From Neorhizobium tomejilense (GTDB lineage: Bacteria; Pseudomonadota; Alphaproteobacteria; Rhizobiales; Rhizobiaceae): a DNA stretch of 64,000 bases. Below the pieces are notes generated by a model. It had not been told where the DNA came from. It worked only from the letters and a program-made list of their open reading frames with translations, and searched no databases. This document shows, piece by piece, positions 25,520 through 34,935 of the stretch; position 1 is the stretch's first letter; every line of letters starts with the position of its first letter. Where the stretch lies: NCBI GenBank assembly GCA_002968845.1, contig PVBG01000009.1, positions 147,545-211,544 on the forward strand, in the 5' to 3' direction. The position numbers were made by a program, and so were the translations under genes.

Positions 25520-28132
25520 TCACTCCGAATCGAGCATTTCCCGGACCGCCACGGCAAGCTGCTTCAACGAGAAGGGCTTCGGCAGGAAGCCGAACTTGGC
25601 GTCGGCCGGCAGGTTGCGCGCAAACGCGTCCTCGGCATAGCCCGAAACGAAGATGAACTTCATGTCCGGATAGATCTTGCGCAGCTCGGTCAAAAGCGTC
25701 GGGCCGTCCATTTCAGGCATGACGACGTCGGAGACGACGATATCCACCTTGCCCTGCAGCTCTTCCATGATGTCGAGCGCCTCGGTGCCGGAACCCGCTT
25801 CGTGCACGGTGTAGCCACGGGTTTCCAGCATGCGCTTGCCGCCGCGGCGGACAGCCTCCTCGTCCTCGACGAGCAGGACCACCGCCGACTTTCCCGTGAG
25901 GTCGAGGTCGTCGGAAGCGGGCGTCGACACGACAGGCGCGATAACGGCCGGCTGCGCCTGCGTACCGGTTGCGGTAGCGTCCTGGACGACGACAGGCGTT
26001 TCGGGAATGTGGCGTGGCAGGAACATGCGGAAACTCGTGCCGCGTCCGACTTCCGATTCGGGATAGATATAGCCGCCGGACTGTTTGACGATGCCGTAGA
26101 CCATCGAGAGGCCGAGGCCGGTGCCCTTGCCCACTTCCTTGGTGGTGAAGAACGGTTCGAAGATCTTGTCCATGATTTCGGGCGAAATGCCCGTGCCGGT
26201 GTCGGATACCTCGACCATCACGAAATCTTCGGCCGGGAGATCCGCCTGGTTGAAACCGCCGGCATCCTCGGCGGATACATTGCGGGTCTTGATCAGGATT
26301 GTGCCGCCCTGGGGCATGGCATCGCGCGCGTTGACGCAGAGGTTGATCAGCACCTGCTCGAATTGCGACAGGTCGGTGCGCACCGGCCAGAGATCGCGGC
26401 CGTAGTCCACTTCGAGCTTCACGTTGGTACCGGAAATCAGCCGGTCGACCAGCATGCGCAGGTCGCCGACGACGTCCGTGAGGTTCAGCACCGCCGGCCG
26501 CATGGTCTGCTTGCGCGAGAAGGCGAGCAGCTGGCGCACCAGCACGGCGGCGCGGTTGGCGTTGCGCTTGATCTCCATCAGATCGGCAAAGCTCGCATCG
26601 GAAGGGCGCGCCTGCAGCAGGAGGTGATCGGAGGACAGAAGGATCGCGGTCAGGACGTTGTTGAAGTCGTGGGCGATGCCGCCCGCCAGCGTGCCGACCG
26701 CATTGAGCTTCTGGGTCTGGGCCATCTGGGTTTCCAGCGCCTTCTGCTCGGTCGTCTCGACGGCGTAGACGATCGCGGCCTCTTCCGGTGCCTCGTCGCT
26801 CTCGTCGATCACGGCGTTCACATAGAAGCGCACATAGCGGTTCTCGTCGCCCGGGTGGCGCGAATCGATCGGGGCGATATCGCCCTGCCCGTCCTTGGCA
26901 GCGGCAATCGCCTGCATCAGATGCTGGCGGGAATTGTCGTGAACGATGCGGTCGAGTTCGATACCGGCATCCACGTCGTCGCGGGAAACGACGCCGGCAA
27001 ACAGTTTGAGGAACGGCGCATTGATGCGCAGGATCCTGCCCTCGCCATCGACGGAGGCGATCGCCATCGGCGTGTTGTTGAAGAAGCGCGTGAAGCGCAT
27101 CGCTGAAGCCGACTGGTCGCCCTCGCCGCCCTTTGGCCGTGCCAGCACGATGGTCCGGCTTTCGCCCGGCGCGCCGTCGCGGGTGGCGCTGACATTGTGC
27201 ACCAGGCGCACGGGCAGGCTCTGGCCGTTGGCGCGGCGCAGGTCGAGGTCGAGCGTCTCGGTGCGCTTCAGCCCGGGTGCGGCCTGCACCGATTGGATCA
27301 GCGCCATGCCTTCGCCCGCCACCAGATCGGCAATCGTCACCGAGCGCGGCACGAACTTGGTCAGGTCGATGCCGAGCCATTCGGCAAGCGTGGCATTCAG
27401 GTAGAAGATTTCGCCCTTCTTGCCGGCAGAGAAGAACCCGGCGGGCGCGTGGTCGAGATAGTCGATGGCGTTCTGCAGCTCGCGGAAGAACCGTTCCTGG
27501 TCGTCGCGTTCCGAGGTAATGTCGGTGATCTGCCAGATGTCGAGCTGGCCCTTGCGGCTGTCGGCGGGCGTCAGCAGCCGTGCCTTGAGACGGTACCAGT
27601 GGGCACCGGAACCATTGCCGGTCGTCCGCCCGATCGGCTGGAGAAGCCGGAACTCCTCGTGACCTTCGCGGCCTTCGCGCAGAGCCGTCGTCAGCCGGTA
27701 GAGCGCCTCGGTCGATTCGCGGGTCTTGGACAGAAGCGCCTCGAGCGACTGCACGTTGCTCGCCTTGGTCGCGCCGGTCATCCGGCCATAGGCGGCATTG
27801 GCGTAGAGAATACGGCCCTTGGCGTCGGTGATCAGAATGCCGTCGGGATGGTTGGCGAGGAAACCGCGGGCCAGCTCGTCGGAACGCGACTGCGGCATGA
27901 CCTCGACGAGGCCGATGATTGACGACACCAGGAAGAAGATGCCGACCATGGCGAGAATGCCGAGCAGGCCGAGCACCAGTTCATTGTCGAGCGCATGCTG
28001 AAACAGCACGAATCCGGCGGCCACGCCACAGAGAACGAGCGCCAGGAGAACGATACGGATGATGGTGCCGCCACGCGTCCCTTTTTCCACCAGGGGCGCC
28101 TCGTAGTTGCCGCTCTGCTGCAACTTCGTCAT
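25520..28132 (-). CDS. cckA: hybrid histidine kinase CckA
   Basis: An 870-residue membrane hybrid kinase from ATG 28132 (a TTG one codon earlier is also open). Two N-terminal TM helices (about residues 25-45 and 53-76) are followed by PAS-type domains, the dimerisation helix with phospho-His488 in [10 protein letters not shown], an HATPase domain ([47 protein letters not shown]) and a C-terminal receiver with Asp802 in [12 protein letters not shown]. This is the CckA architecture, which drives CtrA phosphorylation through ChpT in alphaproteobacteria. It sits between recA and a divergent fliO-like gene. Confidence 0.95.
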   Translation of the reverse strand: MTKLQQSGNYEAPLVEKGTRGGTIIRIVLLALVLCGVAAGFVLFQHALDNELVLGLLGILAMVGIFFLVSSIIGLVEVMPQSRSDELARGFLANHPDGILITDAKGRILYANAAYGRMTGATKASNVQSLEALLSKTRESTEALYRLTTALREGREGHEEFRLLQPIGRTTGNGSGAHWYRLKARLLTPADSRKGQLDIWQITDITSERDDQERFFRELQNAIDYLDHAPAGFFSAGKKGEIFYLNATLAEWLGIDLTKFVPRSVTIADLVAGEGMALIQSVQAAPGLKRTETLDLDLRRANGQSLPVRLVHNVSATRDGAPGESRTIVLARPKGGEGDQSASAMRFTRFFNNTPMAIASVDGEGRILRINAPFLKLFAGVVSRDDVDAGIELDRIVHDNSRQHLMQAIAAAKDGQGDIAPIDSRHPGDENRYVRFYVNAVIDESDEAPEEAAIVYAVETTEQKALETQMAQTQKLNAVGTLAGGIAHDFNNVLTAILLSSDHLLLQARPSDASFADLMEIKRNANRAAVLVRQLLAFSRKQTMRPAVLNLTDVVGDLRMLVDRLISGTNVKLEVDYGRDLWPVRTDLSQFEQVLINLCVNARDAMPQGGTILIKTRNVSAEDAGGFNQADLPAEDFVMVEVSDTGTGISPEIMDKIFEPFFTTKEVGKGTGLGLSMVYGIVKQSGGYIYPESEVGRGTSFRMFLPRHIPETPVVVQDATATGTQAQPAVIAPVVSTPASDDLDLTGKSAVVLLVEDEEAVRRGGKRMLETRGYTVHEAGSGTEALDIMEELQGKVDIVVSDVVMPEMDGPTLLTELRKIYPDMKFIFVSGYAEDAFARNLPADAKFGFLPKPFSLKQLAVAVREMLDSE

Positions 28133-28384
28133 CAATTCCTCGCATTTCGACCGGCGCTGCGGCCATGAACATTCAGGGATCGGGAATCCCGCGATTCCTT
28201 ATTAGCAAGTTGCAGGTTAAGCAAAAAGCTCTGCTTCGCCACAAAACCCGGGACAGTTTGGCGGAGTGACCTATCTTTGCTTTTCTACGCTGTTTTTCAG
28301 CGCGGGACAGTGACAGTTAGCAGCTTGCTTCGGTAGGAAAAAAGTCGTTTTTTACCGCGGCGTTCATATGAGGAGTGGCAAGAG

Positions 28385-29458
28385 ATGTTCGAAGAGCTGA
28401 TGGGCGCCTATGGAGGCCGCCTGGTGATCGCAGTCGTCGGCGTCGGCGTTGGGCTTCTCGTCCTGATCGGCGTGCTCTGGCTCATCCGCAGCCGTTCCGG
28501 CCCTTCGCCCTTCGTGCGCGGCGGCAAGAACCGCCAGCCGCGGCTTCAGGTCCTGGATGCGGCAGCCGTCGATGCAAGGCGTCGCCTTGTTCTCATCCGC
28601 CGCGACGGGGTCGAGCACCTGATCATGATCGGCGGACCGACCGATATCGTCATCGAAAGCGGAATATCGACGGCGGCACATGCCATGCCGGCAACAGCGG
28701 CCAGCCGGTTCCAGCCGATGGACATGACGGTTCCCGCTCAAGCCGCAGCCGCCATGGAAGCCCGACCGGCTGCCGTTGCCGAACCACGCCCTGCCCCGAT
28801 CCCGCGTCCCGCGGCTCCGGAACCGCGCGTCGAGCCGGCCCGGGAAAGCGTCGTGCCGCCGCGCGCCGCCCCGCCGGCGGCTCCCACTACGGGACCGATA
28901 CCGATGAGCGGTACACTGGCGCCGCGGCCTGCATCGCCTGCCCCGGCAAACAACGCAGCAGCTCCCGAGCCGGCTGCCGCCCCGAGGATCGAACCGCCGG
29001 CCCGTCAAGCCCCGGAGGTAAAATCCGAACAGTTGCGGCCGATCGCGGCACTGGCAGCCGCTGCGGCACCTCCGCCGCCTCCCGCCCCAGCTCCTGCCCC
29101 TGCCCAGATTCCGGCTTTCGACGACGCAGCCGACGTGCTCGACGCCGCCCGTGGGCGAGTCTTCCAGGAAGCCCCCGAGTCGCGCGCCGTGCCGGTCAGC
29201 GCCGCGATCGTGCCGCCTGCCCTGCAATCGGCCGCCGACAAGCCGAAACAGCTCGGCAGCGATTTTGAGCGGATTCTCGAAGAGGAAATGGCCAACAACC
29301 TTGCGGCCCGCGAAACTGCCGTCATCCCTCAGCCGAATCGCCAGATACAGCCAAGGAACCCCGGCGTCCCGCCGGTCACCGGTGCCACGCCGGAACCGAG
29401 CCTGCAGTCGGAAGTCGCCCGCATCTTCGGCGAGATGTCCGTCACCCGCGACAAGTGA
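28385..29458 (+). CDS. FliO-like flagellar biosynthesis protein with long Pro/Ala tail
   Basis: A 357-residue protein. One N-terminal TM helix (RLVIAVVGVGVGLLVLIGVLWLI) is followed by a FliO-type cytoplasmic domain: PRLQVLDAAAVDARRRLVLIRRDGVEHLIMIGGPTDIVIE, to about residue 95. The remaining 260 residues are Pro/Ala-rich and low complexity, with a short helical stretch near the end (LGSDFERILEEEMANNLAARE). FliO aids assembly of the FliPQR export gate. No other flagellar gene is nearby; the neighbour is cckA. A 21 bp tandem duplication spans its stop codon. Confidence 0.7.
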   Translation: MFEELMGAYGGRLVIAVVGVGVGLLVLIGVLWLIRSRSGPSPFVRGGKNRQPRLQVLDAAAVDARRRLVLIRRDGVEHLIMIGGPTDIVIESGISTAAHAMPATAASRFQPMDMTVPAQAAAAMEARPAAVAEPRPAPIPRPAAPEPRVEPARESVVPPRAAPPAAPTTGPIPMSGTLAPRPASPAPANNAAAPEPAAAPRIEPPARQAPEVKSEQLRPIAALAAAAAPPPPPAPAPAPAQIPAFDDAADVLDAARGRVFQEAPESRAVPVSAAIVPPALQSAADKPKQLGSDFERILEEEMANNLAARETAVIPQPNRQIQPRNPGVPPVTGATPEPSLQSEVARIFGEMSVTRDK

Positions 29459-29484
29459 GCTGGCACCCGCGACAAGTGAGCCGG
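29443..29484 (+). repeat. 21 bp tandem duplication across the fliO-like stop codon
   Basis: CACCCGCGACAAGTGAGC followed by TGG at 29443-29463 is repeated at 29464-29484 with one change (CTGG to CCGG). The duplicated unit includes the TGA stop, so two in-frame stops occur 21 bp apart. Confidence 0.85.
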
Positions 29485-29510
29485 CGCCAGGATTGAATTT
29501 TCTGCCAAGA

Positions 29511-29537
29511 AAAAAGGCACGGAAAACCGTGCCTTGA
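29511..29537. terminator. bidirectional terminator between fliO-like gene and dksA
   Basis: Stem GGCACGG-AAAA-CCGTGCC extended by AA/TT pairs, with A-rich sequence on one side and T-rich on the other, so it can end both convergent genes. Confidence 0.8.
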
Positions 29538-29562
29538 ATTCGTTTTCGACTGATCGGGCGGA

Positions 29563-29982
29563 TTATTCGTCCCGATAGACCTTTTCGCGGCGCTCGTGGC
29601 GTTCCTGTGCCTCGATCGACAGCGTGGCGATCGGACGAGCGTCGAGACGCTTGAGACCGATCGGTTCGCCCGTTTCCTCGCAGTAACCGTAGGTGCCATC
29701 TTCGATGCGCTGCAAGGCGGCATCGATTTTGGAAATCAGCTTGCGCTGGCGGTCACGGGCTCGAAGCTCGATAGCTCTGTCGGTTTCGGAGGAAGCCCGG
29801 TCGGCGAGATCCGGGTGGTTGGCGCTCTCTTCTGCCAGGTGACCCAGCGTTTCGCGCGCTTCTCTCAGGATATCGTTTTTCCAGGCGATAAGCTTTGCCC
29901 GGAAATACGCCTTCTGATTTGCATTCATGAACTCATCGTTTTCAGAGAGCACATAATTGCTAAGATCGATCTTCTCACTCAA
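29563..29982 (-). CDS. dksA: RNA polymerase-binding transcription factor DksA
   Basis: A 139-residue DksA. The start is taken as TTG 29982, because AGGAG lies 7 nt upstream and it gives the usual rhizobial N-terminus (MSEKIDLSNYVLSENDEF); the frame opens further upstream without an SD. The coiled-coil tip keeps HPDLADRAS (Asp58, Asp61, Ala63), which works with ppGpp at the secondary channel. The C-terminal zinc-finger region keeps only one cysteine (Cys101 in GYCEETGEP), so the canonical four-Cys zinc site is absent. This is known for some alphaproteobacterial DksA proteins. Confidence 0.95.
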   Translation of the reverse strand: MSEKIDLSNYVLSENDEFMNANQKAYFRAKLIAWKNDILREARETLGHLAEESANHPDLADRASSETDRAIELRARDRQRKLISKIDAALQRIEDGTYGYCEETGEPIGLKRLDARPIATLSIEAQERHERREKVYRDE

Positions 29983-30252
29983 CGCGATTCTCCTGAAGAA
30001 CATCTCATGCGGCGCTCTATATCCTATCCTCCCATCCCGATTCAAGCCTCGCGCTCAGTATTAAGGCATTTTTAAAACTGTCATAAAAATCCGCTAAACG
30101 GCTATTTTTTAAGCTTTTATTTTGAATGTCCGAAACTCTTCTCCACAGGAGGCTGCGCCGGGCCAGGCTATTTCAGAACATCTGCGGCAGTTGACGAGTC
30201 TCGTGCCGAAAGGCTACCCATCGCTTCCATCCTCTCACTAGCGGTGCCGGGC

Positions 30253-30762
30253 ATGACGACGATCACTCCTCCTCCTTCCCGCATCTACCTGCTGCGCCAT
30301 GCCAAATCCGGCTGGGCAGAGCCGGGACAGCACGATTTCGATCGCCCTCTCGACAATCAGGGTTTTGCGCAGGCCGAGATCGTTGCCGACAAGGCTGCCG
30401 ATCGCAACTACAGGCCTGATATCCTTCTCAGTTCCACCGCCACGCGATGCCGCCAGACCGCCGAAGCGATCCGCCGCGCGATCAGCGAGGAGATCGAGCC
30501 TGTCTTCATCGACGAACTCTATAACGGCTCGCTCGGCACCTACCTTGCGATTCTTGGCGGCCAGCGGGACAGCAACTCGGTCATGCTCGTCGGCCACAAC
30601 CCGACCATGGAAGAAGTGCTGGAAGGGCTGATCGGCGCCGACCAGATGGTGGCGGCCATCCCCGGCGGCTATCCTCCTGCCGGCCTCGCCGTGCTCGACT
30701 ATCGCGGTTTTGTCGCCGGCTCGGATGCAGCCTGGACACTGACCGATTTCCTGACGGCCTGA
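30253..30762 (+). CDS. SixA-like histidine phosphatase family protein
   Basis: A 169-residue member of the histidine phosphatase (phosphoglycerate mutase) superfamily. The phospho-accepting His is in LLRHAKSGW, the second arginine region is SSTATRCRQTAEAI, and the second catalytic His is in VGHNPTMEEVL. The short form resembles SixA, which dephosphorylates phosphohistidine proteins such as Hpt domains. ATG 30253 is preferred to GTG 30244. It is followed by the ycjX-like gene on the same strand. Confidence 0.85.
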   Translation: MTTITPPPSRIYLLRHAKSGWAEPGQHDFDRPLDNQGFAQAEIVADKAADRNYRPDILLSSTATRCRQTAEAIRRAISEEIEPVFIDELYNGSLGTYLAILGGQRDSNSVMLVGHNPTMEEVLEGLIGADQMVAAIPGGYPPAGLAVLDYRGFVAGSDAAWTLTDFLTA

Positions 30763-30839
30763 ACTGGAGCCAGGCGACGGCTTTGCGGCCTCGCTCCGGC
30801 TTCCTATATAGGCGTAAACTCTGGACCCGGAACGACGCC

Positions 30840-32309
30840 TTGCCGCCTTCGCTTACCAGCTTCTCGGATGACGCGCGCATCGCGCTCGACAATCTCGCCG
30901 ACCGTGCCTCGGGCCTCGTGCATCCGACCATCAGGCTCGGCGTGACCGGCCTGTCGCGGGCCGGCAAGACCGTGTTCATCTCGTCCCTCGTCCACAATCT
31001 CCTGAACGGCGGCAGGTTGCCGCTCTTCGAGGCGTTCCGGTCCGGCCGGATCTCCGCCGTGCGGCTCGAGCCGCAGCCGGACGACGCCATCCCGCGCTTC
31101 CAGTACGAAGATCACATCCAGGCACTGGTGCGCGACCGCATCTGGCCGGATTCGACCCGCGCTATCTCGGAACTGCGCATCACCCTCGACTACCAGAGCG
31201 CCAGCGGCTGGGGCCGGATGTTTTCGCGCGGCCGGCTGTCGATCGACATCGTCGACTATCCGGGCGAATGGCTGCTCGACCTGCCGCTGCTGGCGCAGGA
31301 TTTTCGCACTTTCAGCGACAATACCGTAGCCCTTGCCGGAACCGGCATCCGCGAGGAATTGTCGCGGGAATGGCTCGCCCTCGCAAATGGCATAGATGCG
31401 GACGCCCCGGCTGACGAAATGACCGCGAGACGCTTGTCGGAAGCCTTTGCGGGCTACCTCAAGGCCTGCAAGGCGGACGAACGATCGCTTTCGACCCTGC
31501 CGCCCGGCCGTTTCCTGATGCCCGGCGATCTCGAAGGCTCGCCGGCGCTCACATTTGCGCCGCTGCCGAACATGTCCGAGACCAAAGCGCCGAAGGGCTC
31601 GCTGCGGGCGATGATGGAGCGCCGCTACGAGGCCTACAAGAACGTCGTGGTCAAGCCGTTCTTCCGCGAGCATTTTGCCCGGCTCGACCGCCAGATCGTG
31701 CTGATCGACGCGCTGCAGGCGATCAATCGCGGACCCGAAGCGGTGCAGGATCTCGAACGGGCGCTGACCGACGTGCTCGCCTGTTTCCGTCCCGGCCATA
31801 ACAGCTTCTTCTCCTCCCTGATCGGCCGCCGGATCGAAAAGGTCCTGGTCGCGGCCACCAAGGCGGATCACCTGCATCACGAAAGCCATGACCGCCTGGA
31901 ACGGCTCACCGGCCGCCTGGTCGATCGCGCCGTGCAGCGGATCGGCATGGCCGGCGCCGGCATCGATGTCATGGCGATCGCATCGGTGCGCGCCACCCGC
32001 GAGGCGACCGTCAAGGAAGACAATCATCTCCTGCCGGTCATCGTCGGCACGCCTATCTCCGGCGAGATGATCAATGGCGAACGTTTTGACGGAAACAAGA
32101 AAACTGCGATATTTCCCGGTGACTTGCCGGAAAATCCTGAAGCATTCTTTCAACAGCTGGATTCCATCCACGCGGAGCTTCCGGAGATCAATGTGGTGCG
32201 CTTTCGTCCGCCGGCGCTGGAAGAGGCGAATGGCGGCATGAAGCTCTCCGTGCCGCATATCCGGCTCGACCGCGCCATGCAGTTCCTGTTCGGAGATCGC
32301 CTCGCATGA
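30840..32309 (+). CDS. YcjX family GTP-binding protein (DUF463)
   Basis: A 489-residue P-loop protein. The start is TTG 30840 by fit to homologues (MPPSLTSFSDDARIALDNLADRA); a CTATAT box at 30804-30809 lies inside the longer open frame and supports a downstream start. The Walker A is GLSRAGKT (residues 37-44), with IVDYPGEWLLDLPLL and a later VAATKADHLHHESHDRL matching the YcjX nucleotide-binding family. The stop overlaps the next ATG by 4 bp. YcjX/YcjF pairs are stress-linked in enterobacteria; their function is not settled. Confidence 0.88.
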   Translation: MPPSLTSFSDDARIALDNLADRASGLVHPTIRLGVTGLSRAGKTVFISSLVHNLLNGGRLPLFEAFRSGRISAVRLEPQPDDAIPRFQYEDHIQALVRDRIWPDSTRAISELRITLDYQSASGWGRMFSRGRLSIDIVDYPGEWLLDLPLLAQDFRTFSDNTVALAGTGIREELSREWLALANGIDADAPADEMTARRLSEAFAGYLKACKADERSLSTLPPGRFLMPGDLEGSPALTFAPLPNMSETKAPKGSLRAMMERRYEAYKNVVVKPFFREHFARLDRQIVLIDALQAINRGPEAVQDLERALTDVLACFRPGHNSFFSSLIGRRIEKVLVAATKADHLHHESHDRLERLTGRLVDRAVQRIGMAGAGIDVMAIASVRATREATVKEDNHLLPVIVGTPISGEMINGERFDGNKKTAIFPGDLPENPEAFFQQLDSIHAELPEINVVRFRPPALEEANGGMKLSVPHIRLDRAMQFLFGDRLA

Positions 32310-33385
32310 GACAGCCCGAATCACCTCAGAACGGCAAGCGCCGCCCCGCATCTTTCTCGGTCGAAGAGGAAAGTGCTGCCCGAAACGAAACCTTGCCTGT
32401 CCCTCGCCGCATCCCGCGCAGCTTCGAGGACGGCGTTGTGGTGACGCCCGACGAACAGGATCCGTTCGTGACGCCGCCCGACCTCGCCGCAGAAGCCATC
32501 CCGGTCGCCGAGCCCCGGGCCCGCAAGAAATTCTCGTTCGTCAACCTGGCGACGGCCGCTTTCGGCACCTTCCTGTCGCTCGCCTTCGGCCTGTGGGCCG
32601 ACAGCGTCATCCGCGACCTGTTCAGCCGAGCCGACTGGCTGGGATATGCAGCGCTTACCGCGCTTGCCATCGGGCTTGTCGCCGTCGCCGTGATCGTCGG
32701 CCGCGAAATCTTCGGCATGATGCGGCTTTCCGCCGTCCAGACCCTCAAGGCTCAAGCGGAAGAGGCAGCCCTTTCCCCTCGCCCTGCAGCTGCCCGCACC
32801 GTCGTCGCCGCACTCACTAAGATCCTCAGTCACCGGGCAGAGACCGCCAAGGGGCGCGCCAACCTCGACGCGACGAAAGACGAGATCATCGACGGCCCGC
32901 AACTCATCGAACTGGCCGAACGGGAACTCCTGGCGCCGCTCGACCGCAAGGCCCGCGCGCTCATCCTCGGATCGTCCAAACGTGTCTCGATCGTCACCGC
33001 CGTCAGCCCGCGCGCCATCGTCGATCTCGCCTATGTGCTTTTCGAAGTGACGCGACTGATTCGCGCCATGGCCGAGCTTTACGGCGGCAGGCCGGGCACG
33101 CTTGGGCTCATGAGGCTGATGCGGGACGTCATCGCCCATCTCGCCGTGACCGGTTCGATCGCCGTCGGCGACGGTGTCGCGCAACAGCTTCTGGGACACG
33201 GCCTCGCCTCGAAACTGTCCAAGCGTTTGGGCGAAGGCGTGATCAATGGCCTGCTGACCGCGCGAATCGGCATCGCCGCTATGGATCTCTGCCGGCCGCT
33301 GCCCTTCCGGGCGGTCAAAAGGCCCGGGATCGGCGATTTCATCTCGGATATCGCGACCGTCGGCGGGCGAAAAGATGAACAATAG
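32306..33385 (+). CDS. YcjF/TIGR01620 family membrane protein
   Basis: A 359-residue inner membrane protein coupled to ycjX by an ATGA overlap. A Pro/Glu-rich N-terminal region of about 75 residues precedes two TM helices (LATAAFGTFLSLAFGLWADSV and GYAALTALAIGLVAVAVIVG). The C-terminal DUF697-like domain contains RVSIVTAVSPRAIVDLAYVLFEVTRLI and a glycine-rich amphipathic stretch. It presumably anchors or partners the YcjX GTPase. Confidence 0.88.
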   Translation: MRQPESPQNGKRRPASFSVEEESAARNETLPVPRRIPRSFEDGVVVTPDEQDPFVTPPDLAAEAIPVAEPRARKKFSFVNLATAAFGTFLSLAFGLWADSVIRDLFSRADWLGYAALTALAIGLVAVAVIVGREIFGMMRLSAVQTLKAQAEEAALSPRPAAARTVVAALTKILSHRAETAKGRANLDATKDEIIDGPQLIELAERELLAPLDRKARALILGSSKRVSIVTAVSPRAIVDLAYVLFEVTRLIRAMAELYGGRPGTLGLMRLMRDVIAHLAVTGSIAVGDGVAQQLLGHGLASKLSKRLGEGVINGLLTARIGIAAMDLCRPLPFRAVKRPGIGDFISDIATVGGRKDEQ

Positions 33386-33427
33386 GGTGTCCGACCATGG
33401 CTCAAACCCGGCCATCGTCACCACTCG

Positions 33428-33435
33428 TTAACCAT
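33428..33435 (+). promoter_or_regulatory. CtrA-type half-site TTAACCAT
   Basis: TTAACCAT in the 102 bp between the ycjF-like gene and the secreted protein gene, 53 bp before its ATG. Confidence 0.3.
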
Positions 33436-33487
33436 TCCACCCTAAATTACGGGACACTTAAAGTTGCTGCTCGTCAGGGGAAAGTTC

Positions 33488-34042
33488 ATGTATTCGCGCT
33501 TCTTTTCGCTTCTTGGCGGGTTCGCCATTCTGACTGTCGCGGCCACCTCCGCCGTGGCGCCGCAGGCCGAGGCCGCTCCACGTGACAAGGCTTTCTTCCA
33601 GTCGGTCGCGGGCGTCTGGAAAGGCCCTGGCGAAATCGTCGCCGGCAAGTACAAGGGCACCAAATTCAGCTGCAACCTCACGGGCGCTTCCGTTCCGGAC
33701 AGCAATGTCGGCATCAAGCTCGATGGAACCTGCCGCGTTGGCGTGTTTCAGCAGCCGATGTCGGCAACGATTACCCAGAGCGGCCGAGGTTACACCGGCA
33801 AGTTCCTGGACGGCGCCGAGGGCAAGGGGCTCGACATCATTTCCGGTTCGGTCAGCGGCGACAAGGTCGTCATGGGCATCAACCGCAATCAGCTCAACGG
33901 CGCGATGGTCGCGAGCCTGCGCGGCGAGAACAAGATGAACATCACCATCTCGATCAAGGTCGAAGACCAGATGGTTCCGGTGATCGGGCTCAGCCTCGAC
34001 CGCGACATGGATTCGATCGCCGTCGGCTCGATCCAACAATAA
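33488..34042 (+). CDS. conserved secreted hypothetical protein
   Basis: A 184-residue protein with a signal peptide (SRFFSLLGGFAILTVAATSA, cleavage near AEA/AP). The mature domain is beta-rich and glycine-dotted: FFQSVAGVWKGPGEIVAGKYKGTKFSCNLTG, DGTCRVGVFQQPMSA and GRGYTGKFLDGAEGKG. Two cysteines (FSCNL and GTCRV) could pair. No named family is recognised, but the even codon use and signal sequence indicate a real gene. It lies behind a CtrA-type half-site and is convergent with folK. Confidence 0.75.
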   Translation: MYSRFFSLLGGFAILTVAATSAVAPQAEAAPRDKAFFQSVAGVWKGPGEIVAGKYKGTKFSCNLTGASVPDSNVGIKLDGTCRVGVFQQPMSATITQSGRGYTGKFLDGAEGKGLDIISGSVSGDKVVMGINRNQLNGAMVASLRGENKMNITISIKVEDQMVPVIGLSLDRDMDSIAVGSIQQ

Positions 34043-34058
34043 GACACCAAGGGGCGCC

Positions 34059-34601
34059 TCAGGCGCCCTGCCACCAGTCCTGGCTGTCCCGCGCGACCTT
34101 GATGCCGGCAGTATCGGCTCCACCAAGCCAGTCGCGCACTTTCCTTCCCTTCACCAGAAGATCCGGGGCGATGTCGGCAAGTGGCATCATCACGAAGCCG
34201 CGGTCGGTCATGCGCGGATGCGGCACTTCCAGTTTTTCGCGTCTCTGCTCCCGCGTGCCATAGGTCAGGATGTCGATATCGATGGTGCGCGGTCCCCAGC
34301 GCTCCAGGCGAACGCGCTTCATGCCGCGCTCTATCGACAGGCAGACGTCCAGCAGGTCCTCCGGCTCCAATGAAGTCTCCACCAGAACACAGCAGTTGAA
34401 GAAATCTGCCTGGTCGGTCTTGCCCCAGGGCGGGGTTGAATAGAGTTTCGAGACGGCGAGAACCCGGCAGTCGTCGCGCCCATCGAGCTGCCTGAGCGCC
34501 TCGGCCATGGACGACGGCGGATCGCCGATATTGCCGCCGAGCCCGAGAGCCGCGACCTCGAACGTCTTTTCAGGCGAAATGCTCAACACGCACCTCCGCA
34601 T
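34059..34601 (-). CDS. folK: 2-amino-4-hydroxy-6-hydroxymethyldihydropteridine pyrophosphokinase
   Basis: A 180-residue HPPK that pyrophosphorylates the pterin in folate synthesis. Motifs: ALGLGGNIGDP, the signature RWGPRTIDIDILTYG and the C-terminal VPHPRMTDRGFVMMPLADIAP. ATG 34601 makes its start overlap the folB end by about 32 bp; a GTG at 34589 is an alternative. It is the last gene of the folP-folB-folK operon. Confidence 0.95.
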   Translation of the reverse strand: MRRCVLSISPEKTFEVAALGLGGNIGDPPSSMAEALRQLDGRDDCRVLAVSKLYSTPPWGKTDQADFFNCCVLVETSLEPEDLLDVCLSIERGMKRVRLERWGPRTIDIDILTYGTREQRREKLEVPHPRMTDRGFVMMPLADIAPDLLVKGRKVRDWLGGADTAGIKVARDSQDWWQGA

Positions 34602-34935
34602 AATCGAGGATGCCGGGGATCGGCACGCTCGGCTTGCGCACGGCGATCTCTGCCCGGCGGATCTGCGGCGACCATGCGCAGAGCGCCTTGGCGATGTCCT
34701 TGGCGAGCGTCTCGATGAGGTTGCGGCGGTGGCCGGTCACCACCTTCTCGACGATTTCGTAGGCGATGCCGTAATGCACCGTGCTCGCGACATCGTCGTT
34801 TTCGAGTGCCTCGTCCGCCTCGACGTCCATGATGACGTCGATGAAGAAACGCTGGCCGAGCGTGGCCTCCTGCTCGAAAGCGCCATGCTTGGCGTAGAAC
34901 GCACAGTTCTTCAGCGTGATCGTGTAGATCGCCAT
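34570..34935 (-). CDS. folB: dihydroneopterin aldolase
   Basis: A 121-residue FolB from ATG 34935, which overlaps the folP stop by 1 bp (TGATG). Features: TITLKNCAFYAKHGAFEQEATLGQRFFIDV with the conserved Glu, DVASTVHYG and the C-terminal VRKPSVPIPGILDYAEVRV. It releases glycolaldehyde from dihydroneopterin to give the FolK substrate. Confidence 0.95.
   Translation of the reverse strand: MAIYTITLKNCAFYAKHGAFEQEATLGQRFFIDVIMDVEADEALENDDVASTVHYGIAYEIVEKVVTGHRRNLIETLAKDIAKALCAWSPQIRRAEIAVRKPSVPIPGILDYAEVRVEHFA

Noticed and set aside
34051..34068. Hairpin GGGCGCC-TCA-GGCGCCC between the secreted protein gene and folK as a terminator.
   Set aside because: It spans the folK stop codon and has no T run on either side, so terminator function is doubtful.
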